From Streptomyces sp. f51 (GTDB taxonomy: Bacteria > Actinomycetota > Actinomycetes > Streptomycetales > Streptomycetaceae): DNA of 64,000 bases. Location: contig NZ_CP149798.1 in assembly GCF_037940415.1 (NCBI RefSeq), forward strand, positions 2,228,501-2,292,500, given 5' to 3'. Shown here piece after piece: positions 8,841 through 16,498 of the stretch. Under the pieces are notes generated by a model. That model ran no database searches. It worked only from the letters and a program-made list of their open reading frames with translations, and had not been told where the DNA came from. The translations under genes and the position numbers were made by a program. The stretch's first letter is position 1. The number at the start of each line of letters is the position of its first letter.

Positions 8841-9464
8841 GTGCGCCGGGTCAGCAATGCCGTCATAGCGTCGGTCACGGTCGTCGCCCTGTGCTCGGGC
8901 GCCTGGCTGCTGGGCGGCGGCTCCGGAGCGCATCCTCCGCCCCAGCCGTCCGCGGCTCAGGCGACCGCCTCCGGGAGACCGGCGCGGTCCGCGGCCCCCT
9001 CGATGCCGCATTCACCGCCGGACCGCATCCGCATCCCCGCGATCGGCGTGGACGCCCCCCTGATCGGCCTCGGCCTCACCCCCCAGGGCAGCCTGGACGT
9101 GCCGCCCGCGCAGAAGAAGAACCTGGCGGGCTGGTACGAGGCCGGGACCAGCCCCGGTGAGCGCGGGACGGCGATCGTGGCCGGGCACGTCGACAACGCG
9201 CAGGGCCCCGCCGTCTTCTACGACCTCGGCTCGCTCCGCAAGGGCAGCACGGTCGAGGTGGACCGGCTCGACGGCAGGACGGCCGTCTTCACCGTCGACG
9301 CGGTCGCGGTCTACGACTCCCGTTCCTTCCCCGACGCCAAGGTGTACGGCGCCGCGCACCGGCCCGAGCTGCGGGTCATCACCTGCGGCGGCGGCTACTC
9401 GCGGACCACGGGCTACCAGGGGAACGTGGTCGTCTTCGCCCATCTCACCGGCAGCAGCAGATAG
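8841..9464 (+). CDS. Class F sortase
   Basis: A 207-aa membrane-anchored cysteine transpeptidase. An N-terminal membrane segment (AVIASVTVVALCSGAWLLG) is followed by a Pro/Ser-rich linker and the sortase barrel: RIRIPAIGVDAPLIGLGL, AIVAGHVDNAQGPAVFYDL with catalytic His116, and LRVITCGGG with catalytic Cys182, followed by the usual distal NVVVFAHL strand. The short catalytic domain and linker match actinobacterial class F, whose substrates are poorly known. The GTG at 8841 has GGAGG six bases upstream; the frame is open further 5' without a better start. Likely partner is the gene just upstream; a true sorting-signal protein (LADTG) is encoded at 16.5-18.1 kb. Confidence 0.88.
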   Translation: MRRVSNAVIASVTVVALCSGAWLLGGGSGAHPPPQPSAAQATASGRPARSAAPSMPHSPPDRIRIPAIGVDAPLIGLGLTPQGSLDVPPAQKKNLAGWYEAGTSPGERGTAIVAGHVDNAQGPAVFYDLGSLRKGSTVEVDRLDGRTAVFTVDAVAVYDSRSFPDAKVYGAAHRPELRVITCGGGYSRTTGYQGNVVVFAHLTGSSR

Positions 9465-9494
9465 TCCGCGCCGGACGCGAGCCGCGCGGAGGGA

Positions 9495-10277
9495 TCAGGC
9501 GAGCCACTGCTGGTACGCCAGATTGGCCACCAGCGCGAACACCACGGTGAGCAGCACCGCCCGCACGAACCCGCTGCCCTGCTTGAGCGCGGTCCGCGCC
9601 CCGACCATGCCGCCCGCCAGGTTGAAGACCGCCATCAGGGCGGCCAGCTCCCAGAACACCGTGCCCTTCCAGGCGAAGGTCGCGAGGGCGCCGGCGTTGG
9701 TGCAGCAGTTGACGATCTTGGCGGTGGCGGAGGCCGTCACCAGGTCGAGGTGGAGCAGGGCGGTGAGGGCGAGCACGAGGAAGGTGCCCGTGCCGGGGCC
9801 GATGAGCCCGTCGTAGAAGCCGATGCCGAGGCCCGCGAGGCCGATCGCGGCGAGGACGCGGCGCGCGCCGACCGGGGTGGTGGACGGCGCCGTGCCGAAC
9901 GCGGGCCGCAGGATCACGAAGGTGCCGACGGCGAGCAGGACGACCATGACGACGGGCTTGAGCACCTCGGTGCTCAGCCCGGCCGCCACGAACGCGCCCG
10001 CCGTGGAACCGGCGAGGGCCGCGAGCCCGATCCGTACGGCGAGCCGCACGTCCACGGGTGTCCTGCGTGCGTACGTCACCGCGGCGCCGGTGGTCCCGAC
10101 GATCGCGACCGCCTTGTTCGTGCCGAGCGCGTACGCGGCGGCCGTGCCCGCGGGCAGCCCGAGCAGCATGGCGGGCAGCAGGAGCAGCCCCCCGCCGCCG
10201 ACCACGGCGTCGATCCAGCCCGCCGCCAGCGCGGCGGCACAGAGCACAAGAAGCATGGTCAGCGATATGTCGGGCAT
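9495..10277 (-). CDS. TauE/SafE family sulfite/organosulfur exporter-like permease
   Basis: A 260-aa integral membrane protein, almost entirely hydrophobic, with about eight predicted membrane helices. Two internally related halves carry the family features GWIDAVVGGGGLLLLPAML (N-terminal G-rich loop) and IGFYDGLIGPGTGTFLVLAL (second half). TauE/SafE members move anions such as sulfite, sulfoacetate or related organic acids; the substrate here is not predictable. It is divergent from nirB with a 250-bp shared upstream region, so an anion role linked to nitrite or sulfite assimilation is possible but unproven. The ATG at 10277 is the first good start; upstream translation is not membrane-like. 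Confidence 0.83.
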   Translation of the reverse strand: MPDISLTMLLVLCAAALAAGWIDAVVGGGGLLLLPAMLLGLPAGTAAAYALGTNKAVAIVGTTGAAVTYARRTPVDVRLAVRIGLAALAGSTAGAFVAAGLSTEVLKPVVMVVLLAVGTFVILRPAFGTAPSTTPVGARRVLAAIGLAGLGIGFYDGLIGPGTGTFLVLALTALLHLDLVTASATAKIVNCCTNAGALATFAWKGTVFWELAALMAVFNLAGGMVGARTALKQGSGFVRAVLLTVVFALVANLAYQQWLA

Positions 10278-10393
10278 GATCGCGACCCTATGGGACGGAT
10301 ACGTGCCCGCCGCACGGACCCCGGAAGGCTTGAGGGATTCCAGAGGTTCGCCGAGGCCCCTCACAGCTCCGCCCCGCCCCCGCTGAGGGCAGC

Positions 10394-10431
10394 GTTCCTC
10401 CCGGGAAACAGGTGTGATGCCACCGGGTAAC
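10394..10431 (+). promoter_or_regulatory. Candidate GlnR box upstream of nirBD
   Basis: Four 5-bp elements spaced by exactly six bases: GTTCC, GAAAC, GATGC and GTAAC (10394, 10405, 10416, 10427). Streptomyces GlnR binds gTnAC-n6-GaAAC repeated; here the second element is perfect, the first and fourth have one mismatch, and the third is poor. It lies about 100 bp before the nirB start. nirB is a known GlnR target in Streptomyces, which supports the reading; the match itself is imperfect. Confidence 0.55.
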
Positions 10432-10527
10432 ACCGGCACCGCACGGTGAGGTCATGACCAGGCCCGCGCCGCTCACCGGCGGGGAGGAACACCAGCTCCA
10501 CCTGCTCACCAACGACGGAGGCTCCTG

Positions 10528-13134
10528 ATGACTGCCGCCCCTGGGGCCACCCCCACGATCGTGCTCGTCGGACACGGCATGGTCGGCCAGCGCTTCCTCG
10601 AAGCCCTCGCCGAACGCGGTCTGACCGCCTCGCACCGCGTGGTCGTCCTGTGCGAGGAGCCGCGCCCCGCGTACGACCGCGTCGCCCTCACCTCGTACTT
10701 CTCCGGGACGAGCCCCGATGAACTCTCCCTGACCGACATGGAGTTCATCCGCGAGCACCGCATCGAGCTGCACCTCGGCGACCCGGCGGTGACGATCGAC
10801 CGCGCGGCGCGCGAGGTGACGGCCCGTTCCGGACTCGTCGTCCGCTACGACACGCTCGTCCTGGCCACCGGCTCCTACCCCTTCGTCCCGCCGGTCCCCG
10901 GCAAGGACGCCGAGGGCTGTTTCGTCTACCGCACGATCGAGGACCTGCTCGCCATCGAGGCGTACGCGCGGTCGCGGGCGGCGACGGGAGCGGTCGTCGG
11001 CGGCGGACTGCTGGGTCTTGAGGCCGCGGGCGCGCTCAAGGGCCTCGGACTCACCAGCCACATCGTGGAGTTCGCGCCCCGGCTGATGCCGGTGCAGGTC
11101 GACGAGGGCGGCGGCGCCGCGCTCCTGCGCACCATCGAGGAGATGGGCCTGTCCGTCCACACGGGGGTAGGTACGCAGGAGATCCTGGTCGGCGAGGACG
11201 GCGCGGTCACCGGCATGCGGCTCTCCGACGGCTCCGAACTCGCCGCCGATCTCGTGGTGTTCTCCGCCGGGGTCCGGCCCCGCGACCAACTGGCCCGGGA
11301 CTGCGGCCTGAGCGTCGGCGAACGCGGCGGCGTCACCGTCGACGAGCAGTGCCGTACGACCGGCGACCCACGGGTGTTCGCGATCGGCGAGTGCGCGCTG
11401 GCGGCGGACGGCCGGGTGTACGGACTGGTGGCGCCCGGCTACGAACAGGCGGAGACGGCCGCGGCGACCATCGCCGAGGACGAGCGGGCGTTCACGGGCG
11501 CGGACCTGTCCACCAAGCTCAAGCTGCTGGGCGTCGACGTGGCCTCCTTCGGCGACGCCCACGGCACCACCGAGGACTGCCTGGACGTCGTCTACTCCGA
11601 CTCCCGCGCGGGCCTGTACAAGAAGCTGGTCATCGGCCGGGACGGCACCCTGCTCGGCGGCATCCTGGTCGGCGACGCGGAGGCGTACGGCACGCTGCGC
11701 GCGTTCACCGGCTCGGTACCGCCCGTGGCGCCGGAGTCGCTGGTCCTGCCGGCGGCCGCGGGCGCCCCCGCCCTGCTCGGTCCCACCGCCCTCCCCGACG
11801 AGGCGGTCGTCTGCTCCTGCCACAACGTGTCCAAGGGCGCGATCCGCGGCGCGGTGACGGAACACGCCTGCACCACCGTGCCCGAGGTCAAGAAGTGCAC
11901 CAAGGCCGGTACGGGCTGCGGCAGTTGCGTGAAGGTGCTCGGCCAGCTGGTCACCGCCGAGCTGGAGGCGGGCGGCGTCGAGGTCGACAAGGGCCTGTGC
12001 GGCTGCTTCGGGCAGACCCGCGAGGAGCTGTACGAGATCGTCCTGGCGCTCCGGATCACCTCGTACCGCACCCTGCTGGACCGCTACGGGCGCGAGGACG
12101 CCCGGGGCGGTGACGGCTGCGAGGTCTGCAAGCCCGCCGTCGGCTCGGTCATCGCCTCGCTGGCCCCGACGATCGGCGCCGACGGCTACGTCCTGGACGG
12201 TGAACAGGCCGCGCTCCAGGACACCAACGACCACTTCCTCGCCAACCTCCAGAAGAACGGCTCGTACTCGATCGTGCCGCGCATCCCCGGCGGCGAGATC
12301 ACCCCCGAGAAGCTCATCGTGATCGGCGAGGTGGCGCGGGACTTCGGGCTCTACACGAAGATCACCGGCGGTCAGCGGATCGACCTGTTCGGCGCCCGGG
12401 TGGAGCAACTTCCGCTGATCTGGGCCCGGTTGGTGGACGCCGGTTTCGAGTCCGGGCACGCGTACGGGAAGTCGCTGCGGACGGTGAAGTCCTGCGTCGG
12501 GCAGACCTGGTGCCGCTACGGCGTCCAGGACTCGGTGCGCATGGCGATCGACCTGGAGCTGCGCTACCGGGGGCTGCGGTCCCCGCACAAGCTGAAGTCG
12601 GCGGTGTCGGGCTGTGCCCGCGAGTGCGCGGAGGCCCAGTCCAAGGACTTCGGCGTCATCGCCACCTCGAACGGCTGGAACCTCTACGTCGGCGGCAACG
12701 GCGGCGCCACCCCGCGCCACGCGGACCTGCTGGCCCAGGACCTGTCGGACGCCGGGCTGGTCCGTCTCATCGACCGGTTCCTGATGTTCTACATCCGCAC
12801 CGCGGACCGCCTGGAGCGCACCTCGACCTGGCTGGAGCGGATTCCCGGCGGCCTCGACCACGTCCGCGAGGTGGTCGTGGAGGACTCGCTCGGCATCTGC
12901 GAGGAGCTGGAGTCGCTGATGACCGCGCACGTCGCCAACTACCGCGACGAATGGGCCGAGACCATCAACGACCCCGAGAAGCTGGGCCGGTTCGTGTCGT
13001 TCGTGAACGCCCCCGACACCCCGGACCCGGTCGTCGGCTTCGTCCCCGAGCGCGACCAGATCAAGCCCGACCTGCCGCTGCTGACCATCGGGCACCGACC
13101 CCTGCACGCCCTGGAAGGAAGTGCCCAGCGATGA
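10528..13134 (+). CDS. nirB: Assimilatory nitrite reductase, large subunit (NAD(P)H, siroheme)
   Basis: Reduces nitrite to ammonium with six electrons from NAD(P)H in the cytoplasm. The 868-aa chain has the full family layout: FAD/NAD-binding reductase module (VLVGHGMVGQRFLE at the start; VVGGGLLGLEAAGAL near 155; VFAIGECAL), a BFD-type [2Fe-2S] site with Cys429, Cys431, Cys464 and Cys467, and the C-terminal siroheme/[4Fe-4S] module with Cys656, Cys662 (CVGQTWC) and Cys696, Cys700 (CARECAE). All expected cofactor residues are present. GGAGG lies ahead of the ATG. The stop overlaps the nirD start (ATGA), so the two are co-translated. Regulation by nitrogen status through the upstream GlnR-like box is likely. 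Siroheme would come from the chelatase at 2.8-3.7 kb. Confidence 0.96.
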   Translation: MTAAPGATPTIVLVGHGMVGQRFLEALAERGLTASHRVVVLCEEPRPAYDRVALTSYFSGTSPDELSLTDMEFIREHRIELHLGDPAVTIDRAAREVTARSGLVVRYDTLVLATGSYPFVPPVPGKDAEGCFVYRTIEDLLAIEAYARSRAATGAVVGGGLLGLEAAGALKGLGLTSHIVEFAPRLMPVQVDEGGGAALLRTIEEMGLSVHTGVGTQEILVGEDGAVTGMRLSDGSELAADLVVFSAGVRPRDQLARDCGLSVGERGGVTVDEQCRTTGDPRVFAIGECALAADGRVYGLVAPGYEQAETAAATIAEDERAFTGADLSTKLKLLGVDVASFGDAHGTTEDCLDVVYSDSRAGLYKKLVIGRDGTLLGGILVGDAEAYGTLRAFTGSVPPVAPESLVLPAAAGAPALLGPTALPDEAVVCSCHNVSKGAIRGAVTEHACTTVPEVKKCTKAGTGCGSCVKVLGQLVTAELEAGGVEVDKGLCGCFGQTREELYEIVLALRITSYRTLLDRYGREDARGGDGCEVCKPAVGSVIASLAPTIGADGYVLDGEQAALQDTNDHFLANLQKNGSYSIVPRIPGGEITPEKLIVIGEVARDFGLYTKITGGQRIDLFGARVEQLPLIWARLVDAGFESGHAYGKSLRTVKSCVGQTWCRYGVQDSVRMAIDLELRYRGLRSPHKLKSAVSGCARECAEAQSKDFGVIATSNGWNLYVGGNGGATPRHADLLAQDLSDAGLVRLIDRFLMFYIRTADRLERTSTWLERIPGGLDHVREVVVEDSLGICEELESLMTAHVANYRDEWAETINDPEKLGRFVSFVNAPDTPDPVVGFVPERDQIKPDLPLLTIGHRPLHALEGSAQR

Positions 13135-13493
13135 CCCTGGCACCCGAGACGCACCGGACCACGACGGCCCTCACCGTCCAACTCCTGCTGGACGAGGACT
13201 GGTTCACGGTCTGCGAGCTGTCCCTGCTGACCCCGGGCCGGGGAGTCGCGGCCCTCCTGCCGGACGGCCGCCAGGTCGCGGTGTTCACCGACCGCGCGGG
13301 ACGGGCGTACGCGATCGACAACCGTGACCCGTTCAGCGGGGCGGCGGTGCTCTCCCGCGGGCTGACCGGCACCCACCGGGGCCGCCCGTTCGTGGCCTCG
13401 CCCCTGCTCAAGCAGCGCTTCGACCTGGAGTCCGGGCGGTGCCTTGACGACGAGGAGGTCCGGGTGGCGACGTACGAGGTGCGGGCGGCCTGA
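13131..13493 (+). CDS. nirD: Nitrite reductase small subunit NirD
   Basis: A 120-aa partner of NirB with the Rieske-like fold (WFTVCELSLLTPGRGVAALL, VAVFTDRAGRAYAIDNRDPFSGAAVLSRGL, PFVASPLLKQRFDLESGRCLDDE). It lacks the paired CxH / CxxH ligands of true Rieske proteins, as NirD normally does, so it should hold no cluster. The ATG overlaps the nirB stop by four bases, with GGAAG upstream inside nirB. The next gene is convergent, which closes the operon at two genes. Confidence 0.94.
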   Translation: MTLAPETHRTTTALTVQLLLDEDWFTVCELSLLTPGRGVAALLPDGRQVAVFTDRAGRAYAIDNRDPFSGAAVLSRGLTGTHRGRPFVASPLLKQRFDLESGRCLDDEEVRVATYEVRAA

Positions 13494-13565
13494 TCCGGCC
13501 CGGGACGCCCCGACCGCGGCCTCGGACCGGGACGCCGGGCCGGGGAGTACGGCGCCCGTCGCCCG

Positions 13566-14495
13566 TCATTCCTTGAGGCCCTCGTAGACGACGCCCGTCA
13601 GCCGCTCCGAGGCGGCCCAGAGCAGCCCGGAGCGGGCGTCGTCGCGGGTGCGGCGGGCCCGCCAGGACGTCGCGGGCGAGCCGCGCCACATGGCGAAGGA
13701 CGGTCCGACGAAGGTGTCGGGCCGCACGCCGGGCGCGGTGGCCGCGTACAGCGTCGGCAGGGCCCCGGCCTCGGCGCTCTGCCCGAGGACGCGGTTGCCG
13801 GCCTCCATCAGCCGCTCGGCGCCCCTGCGTCCCTCCAGCCGGGGACCGGCGGTCTGGAGGTTGGTGGAGGCGTACCCGGGGTGCGCCGCGGCCGCGACCA
13901 CGTCGGCCCCGGTGAGGGACAGCCGCCGCGCCAGCTCGTGCGTGAACAGCAGGTTGGCGCTCTTGGACCGGCCGTAGGCGACCCACTTGCGGTACGGCCC
14001 CTTCTCGCTGCCCAGGTCGTCGGGATCGAGGTCGGCCAGGGCGTGCAGCATGCTCGACACGGTGACGATCCGGGCGCCGGGGGTCGACGCGATCAGCGGG
14101 AACAGCAGCCCGGTGAGCGCGAAGTGCCCCAGGTGATTGACCCCGAACTGCGTCTCGAAGCCGTCCGCCGTCGTCACGTACGGCAGTGCCATCACGCCCG
14201 CGTTGTTCACCAGCAGGTCGAGGCGGTCGTACGGAAAGGAGTCCGCGAACTCCCGTACGGACGCGAGGTCCCCGAGATCGAGCCGGCCGAACTCCACCTC
14301 GGCGCCGGGAACTTCGGCGGAGATCAGCTCGGCCGCCTCCCTGCCGCGCGCCTCGCTGCGACAGGCGAGCACCACCGTGGCCCCGTGGCGCGCCAGTTCC
14401 CGCGCCGTGACGAGCCCGAGCCCGCTGTTGGCCCCGGTGACGACGGCGACGCGCCCCCGTTGCCCGGGTATGTCCTTGGCACTCCAGCCACCCAC
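13566..14495 (-). CDS. Short-chain dehydrogenase/reductase (retinol dehydrogenase-like)
   Basis: A 309-aa classical-extended SDR. The NAD(P) site is VAVVTGANSGLGLVTARELA, with VVLACRS (Arg after the second strand, favouring NADPH) and LLVNNAGVM; the catalytic Ser is in VTVSSMLHAL and the Tyr/Lys pair in WVAYGRSKSANLL. This is the protochlorophyllide/retinol dehydrogenase-like group that is common and mostly uncharacterised in Streptomyces, so the substrate is unknown. The GTG at 14495 is preferred, with GGGAGGAG upstream; five more in-frame codons are possible. It is separated from the LCP gene by 74 bp on the same strand, so cotranscription is possible but there is no functional link. Confidence 0.9.
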   Translation of the reverse strand: MGGWSAKDIPGQRGRVAVVTGANSGLGLVTARELARHGATVVLACRSEARGREAAELISAEVPGAEVEFGRLDLGDLASVREFADSFPYDRLDLLVNNAGVMALPYVTTADGFETQFGVNHLGHFALTGLLFPLIASTPGARIVTVSSMLHALADLDPDDLGSEKGPYRKWVAYGRSKSANLLFTHELARRLSLTGADVVAAAAHPGYASTNLQTAGPRLEGRRGAERLMEAGNRVLGQSAEAGALPTLYAATAPGVRPDTFVGPSFAMWRGSPATSWRARRTRDDARSGLLWAASERLTGVVYEGLKE

Positions 14496-14569
14496 GACCG
14501 CTCCTCCCACTGCCTCGCCGTCACCCCCACCCTACGGACACGACTCCGCCCGGCACACGGCCCTCCTGA

Positions 14570-16279
14570 TCAGCCGACGCACACGTTCTTGTCGGCGTGC
14601 GACTGCGGGACGCCGGCCGGGGGCTCGGCCCGGCCGGTGAGCGGCATTCCGGCGCCGCGGAAGTCGTGTCCGAGGGTGAGCGTCATGTCGGTGTCCGGCC
14701 CTGAGGCGTCCTTCGCGGGGTGGAGCGCCGAGGCGGGCAGACCCATCATCGCGGCGAGGGAGCGGGCCTGGTCGGCCTGGTCCGGGCCGTAGACCAGGGT
14801 CGTACGGTCCTGCTCCGCCCCGGGGGCGTTGCCGCCGTTGGTGGAGTGGGCCACGCCCTTGGTGTTCTGCATCCACCGCAGGGTGGTCTGCGCGGCGCCC
14901 TCGGGGCCGCCGCCGTTGTAGACGGTGACCCGCACCCGCGACGGGTCCGCCTTGGAGCCTCGGAGCCTGGCGTCGGCGGCCTTGGGCTTCTTCTCGACCT
15001 CGGTCAGCGAGACGTCGTTCTTGATCGCCGCGAGGAGCGCGGGCGCCTTGATCTTGTCGACCACCACCGTCCTGTGGTGCTCCCCCTCGGCCGGATTGTC
15101 GACGACCGGGAACGTCGTGAACGTGATGTGCTCGGGATCGACCCGGTTGAGATCCCTGGCGAGGGCGGTGAGCTTGCCGACCCCGCCGATCCCGGTGTCC
15201 ACCGTGAGCGACTTGGTGGCCGCGTTCGCCAGCTTGAAGAGCTTCCCGGGATCGGTGAGGGTGTTGCCGGACTTCATCCGGCGGATCATCGACCCCAGGA
15301 ACTGCTTCTGTAGGTCGATGCGGTCGAGGTCGCTGCCGTTCTTCAGCGAGTGACGGGTCCTGACGAACTGAAGAGCCTGTTCGCCCTGGACCGTGTGCGG
15401 GCCGGCGGCCAGGTGCAGATGGGAGCCCTGGCCCAGGCGGTCCGTGTCGTCGATGGCGTGGGCGAGGCAGACCGGGACGCCTCCGACAGCCGTCGAGAGG
15501 GTCTTCACGGCCTCGAAGTTGACCAGGATGAAATGGTCGACCGGCAGGCCGGTGAGCTCGGTGACGGTCCGCATGGTGCAGCCCGGGTCGCGGCCCGCCT
15601 GACCAAGGCTCTCGTTGAAGCGCGGACCGAACGTCGCTTCGGGCGTCCCGTGGATCGTCCTGGTGGAGCCGTCCTTCTGCTTGGTCGGGCAGGCCGGGAT
15701 GCCGGTGACCATGTCGCGCGGGATGCTCATAGCGGTCGCGTTCGACCGGTCCTTCGCCACGTGGAAGAGGATCGTGGTGTCGGCGTGGCCCGGGCTCCCG
15801 GCGTCTCCGTACTTCCCGCCCAGGCCGACGCGGCTGTCGGTGCCGATGACCAGGATGTTCACCGCGTCCTTGCTGGTCGCGTTCCTGCTGCCCGCCGAGC
15901 CGACGTCCACCGTGCTGATGTTGCCGTTGAAGTGCCGGTACAGCATGTAGGCCCCGGCGCTGCCCGCCACCAGCACGAACCCCAGCGTCCCCGCGGTCCA
16001 CATCAGGACCTTCCGCTTCGTGGACCGCTCGGCCTTCCGGGACCTCGCCGGGCCGCGCCGACGACCGCCCCGGCCCGGCTCCGCCGCGGCCCGCCGCTCC
16101 CCCTCACGGCGCGTGCGCCCCCGTCTCTGCCCGGGCACCCCGCCGGCCTGCGCCTCGGCGGCCGGCGCGCTGCCGGCCGGTGCGTCACCGCCCCCTGCCT
16201 CCAACCGGTAGTCACCGGTCTCCGGATCGAGGACCCACTGGTCCGCGGGGTCGATGTTCCTGCCGCCTTGCGTGTCCAC
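14570..16279 (-). CDS. LytR-CpsA-Psr (LCP) family cell-wall glycopolymer ligase
   Basis: A 569-aa single-pass membrane protein expected to attach teichoic acid or another phospholipid-linked glycopolymer to peptidoglycan. It has a long basic cytoplasmic tail (about 1-90), a membrane helix (VLMWTAGTLGFVLVAGSAGA, about 91-110), the LCP domain with VNILVIGTDSRVG, HADTTILFHVAKDRSNATAMSIPRD and the conserved Arg/Asp pattern (QALQFVRTRHSLKNGSDLDRIDLQKQFL), and a C-terminal LytR_C domain (VRVTVYNGGGPEGAAQTTLRWM). The GTG at 16279 follows ACGGAGG by four bases; a longer version to 16309 lacks a ribosome site. Several paralogues are normal in Streptomyces, so the polymer cannot be named. Confidence 0.9.
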   Translation of the reverse strand: MDTQGGRNIDPADQWVLDPETGDYRLEAGGGDAPAGSAPAAEAQAGGVPGQRRGRTRREGERRAAAEPGRGGRRRGPARSRKAERSTKRKVLMWTAGTLGFVLVAGSAGAYMLYRHFNGNISTVDVGSAGSRNATSKDAVNILVIGTDSRVGLGGKYGDAGSPGHADTTILFHVAKDRSNATAMSIPRDMVTGIPACPTKQKDGSTRTIHGTPEATFGPRFNESLGQAGRDPGCTMRTVTELTGLPVDHFILVNFEAVKTLSTAVGGVPVCLAHAIDDTDRLGQGSHLHLAAGPHTVQGEQALQFVRTRHSLKNGSDLDRIDLQKQFLGSMIRRMKSGNTLTDPGKLFKLANAATKSLTVDTGIGGVGKLTALARDLNRVDPEHITFTTFPVVDNPAEGEHHRTVVVDKIKAPALLAAIKNDVSLTEVEKKPKAADARLRGSKADPSRVRVTVYNGGGPEGAAQTTLRWMQNTKGVAHSTNGGNAPGAEQDRTTLVYGPDQADQARSLAAMMGLPASALHPAKDASGPDTDMTLTLGHDFRGAGMPLTGRAEPPAGVPQSHADKNVCVG

Positions 16280-16438
16280 GGTCCTCCGTCTGTGCTGCGC
16301 CGCCCGCACGGGGCCCTGCCACCCGGCCCACGCCGGATCCGCCCCGCGGCCGACTCCGGGATGCCCGTTCAGACATTCGAATGCGGCCGATGGTTGTTCT
16401 CAGGCGACGCACAACAGACGCACTGGAAAAGGGACTTG

Positions 16439-16475
16439 GGCCCCCGAACGGGCGACACCGACCCGTCCGGGGGCC
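16439..16475 (-). terminator. Terminator of the LADTG surface protein gene
   Basis: 14-bp stem with one A-C mismatch (arms GGCCCCCGAACGGG / CCCGTCCGGGGGCC) and a nine-base loop, beginning 24 bases past the stop of the minus-strand surface protein gene. Confidence 0.75.
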
Positions 16476-16498
16476 TCTCCGGACCCCCGGACGACGCG

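Noticed and set aside
10288..13143. 951-codon open frame on the minus strand
   Set aside because: Antisense shadow of nirB, whose cofactor cysteines are intact and whose start has a ribosome site.
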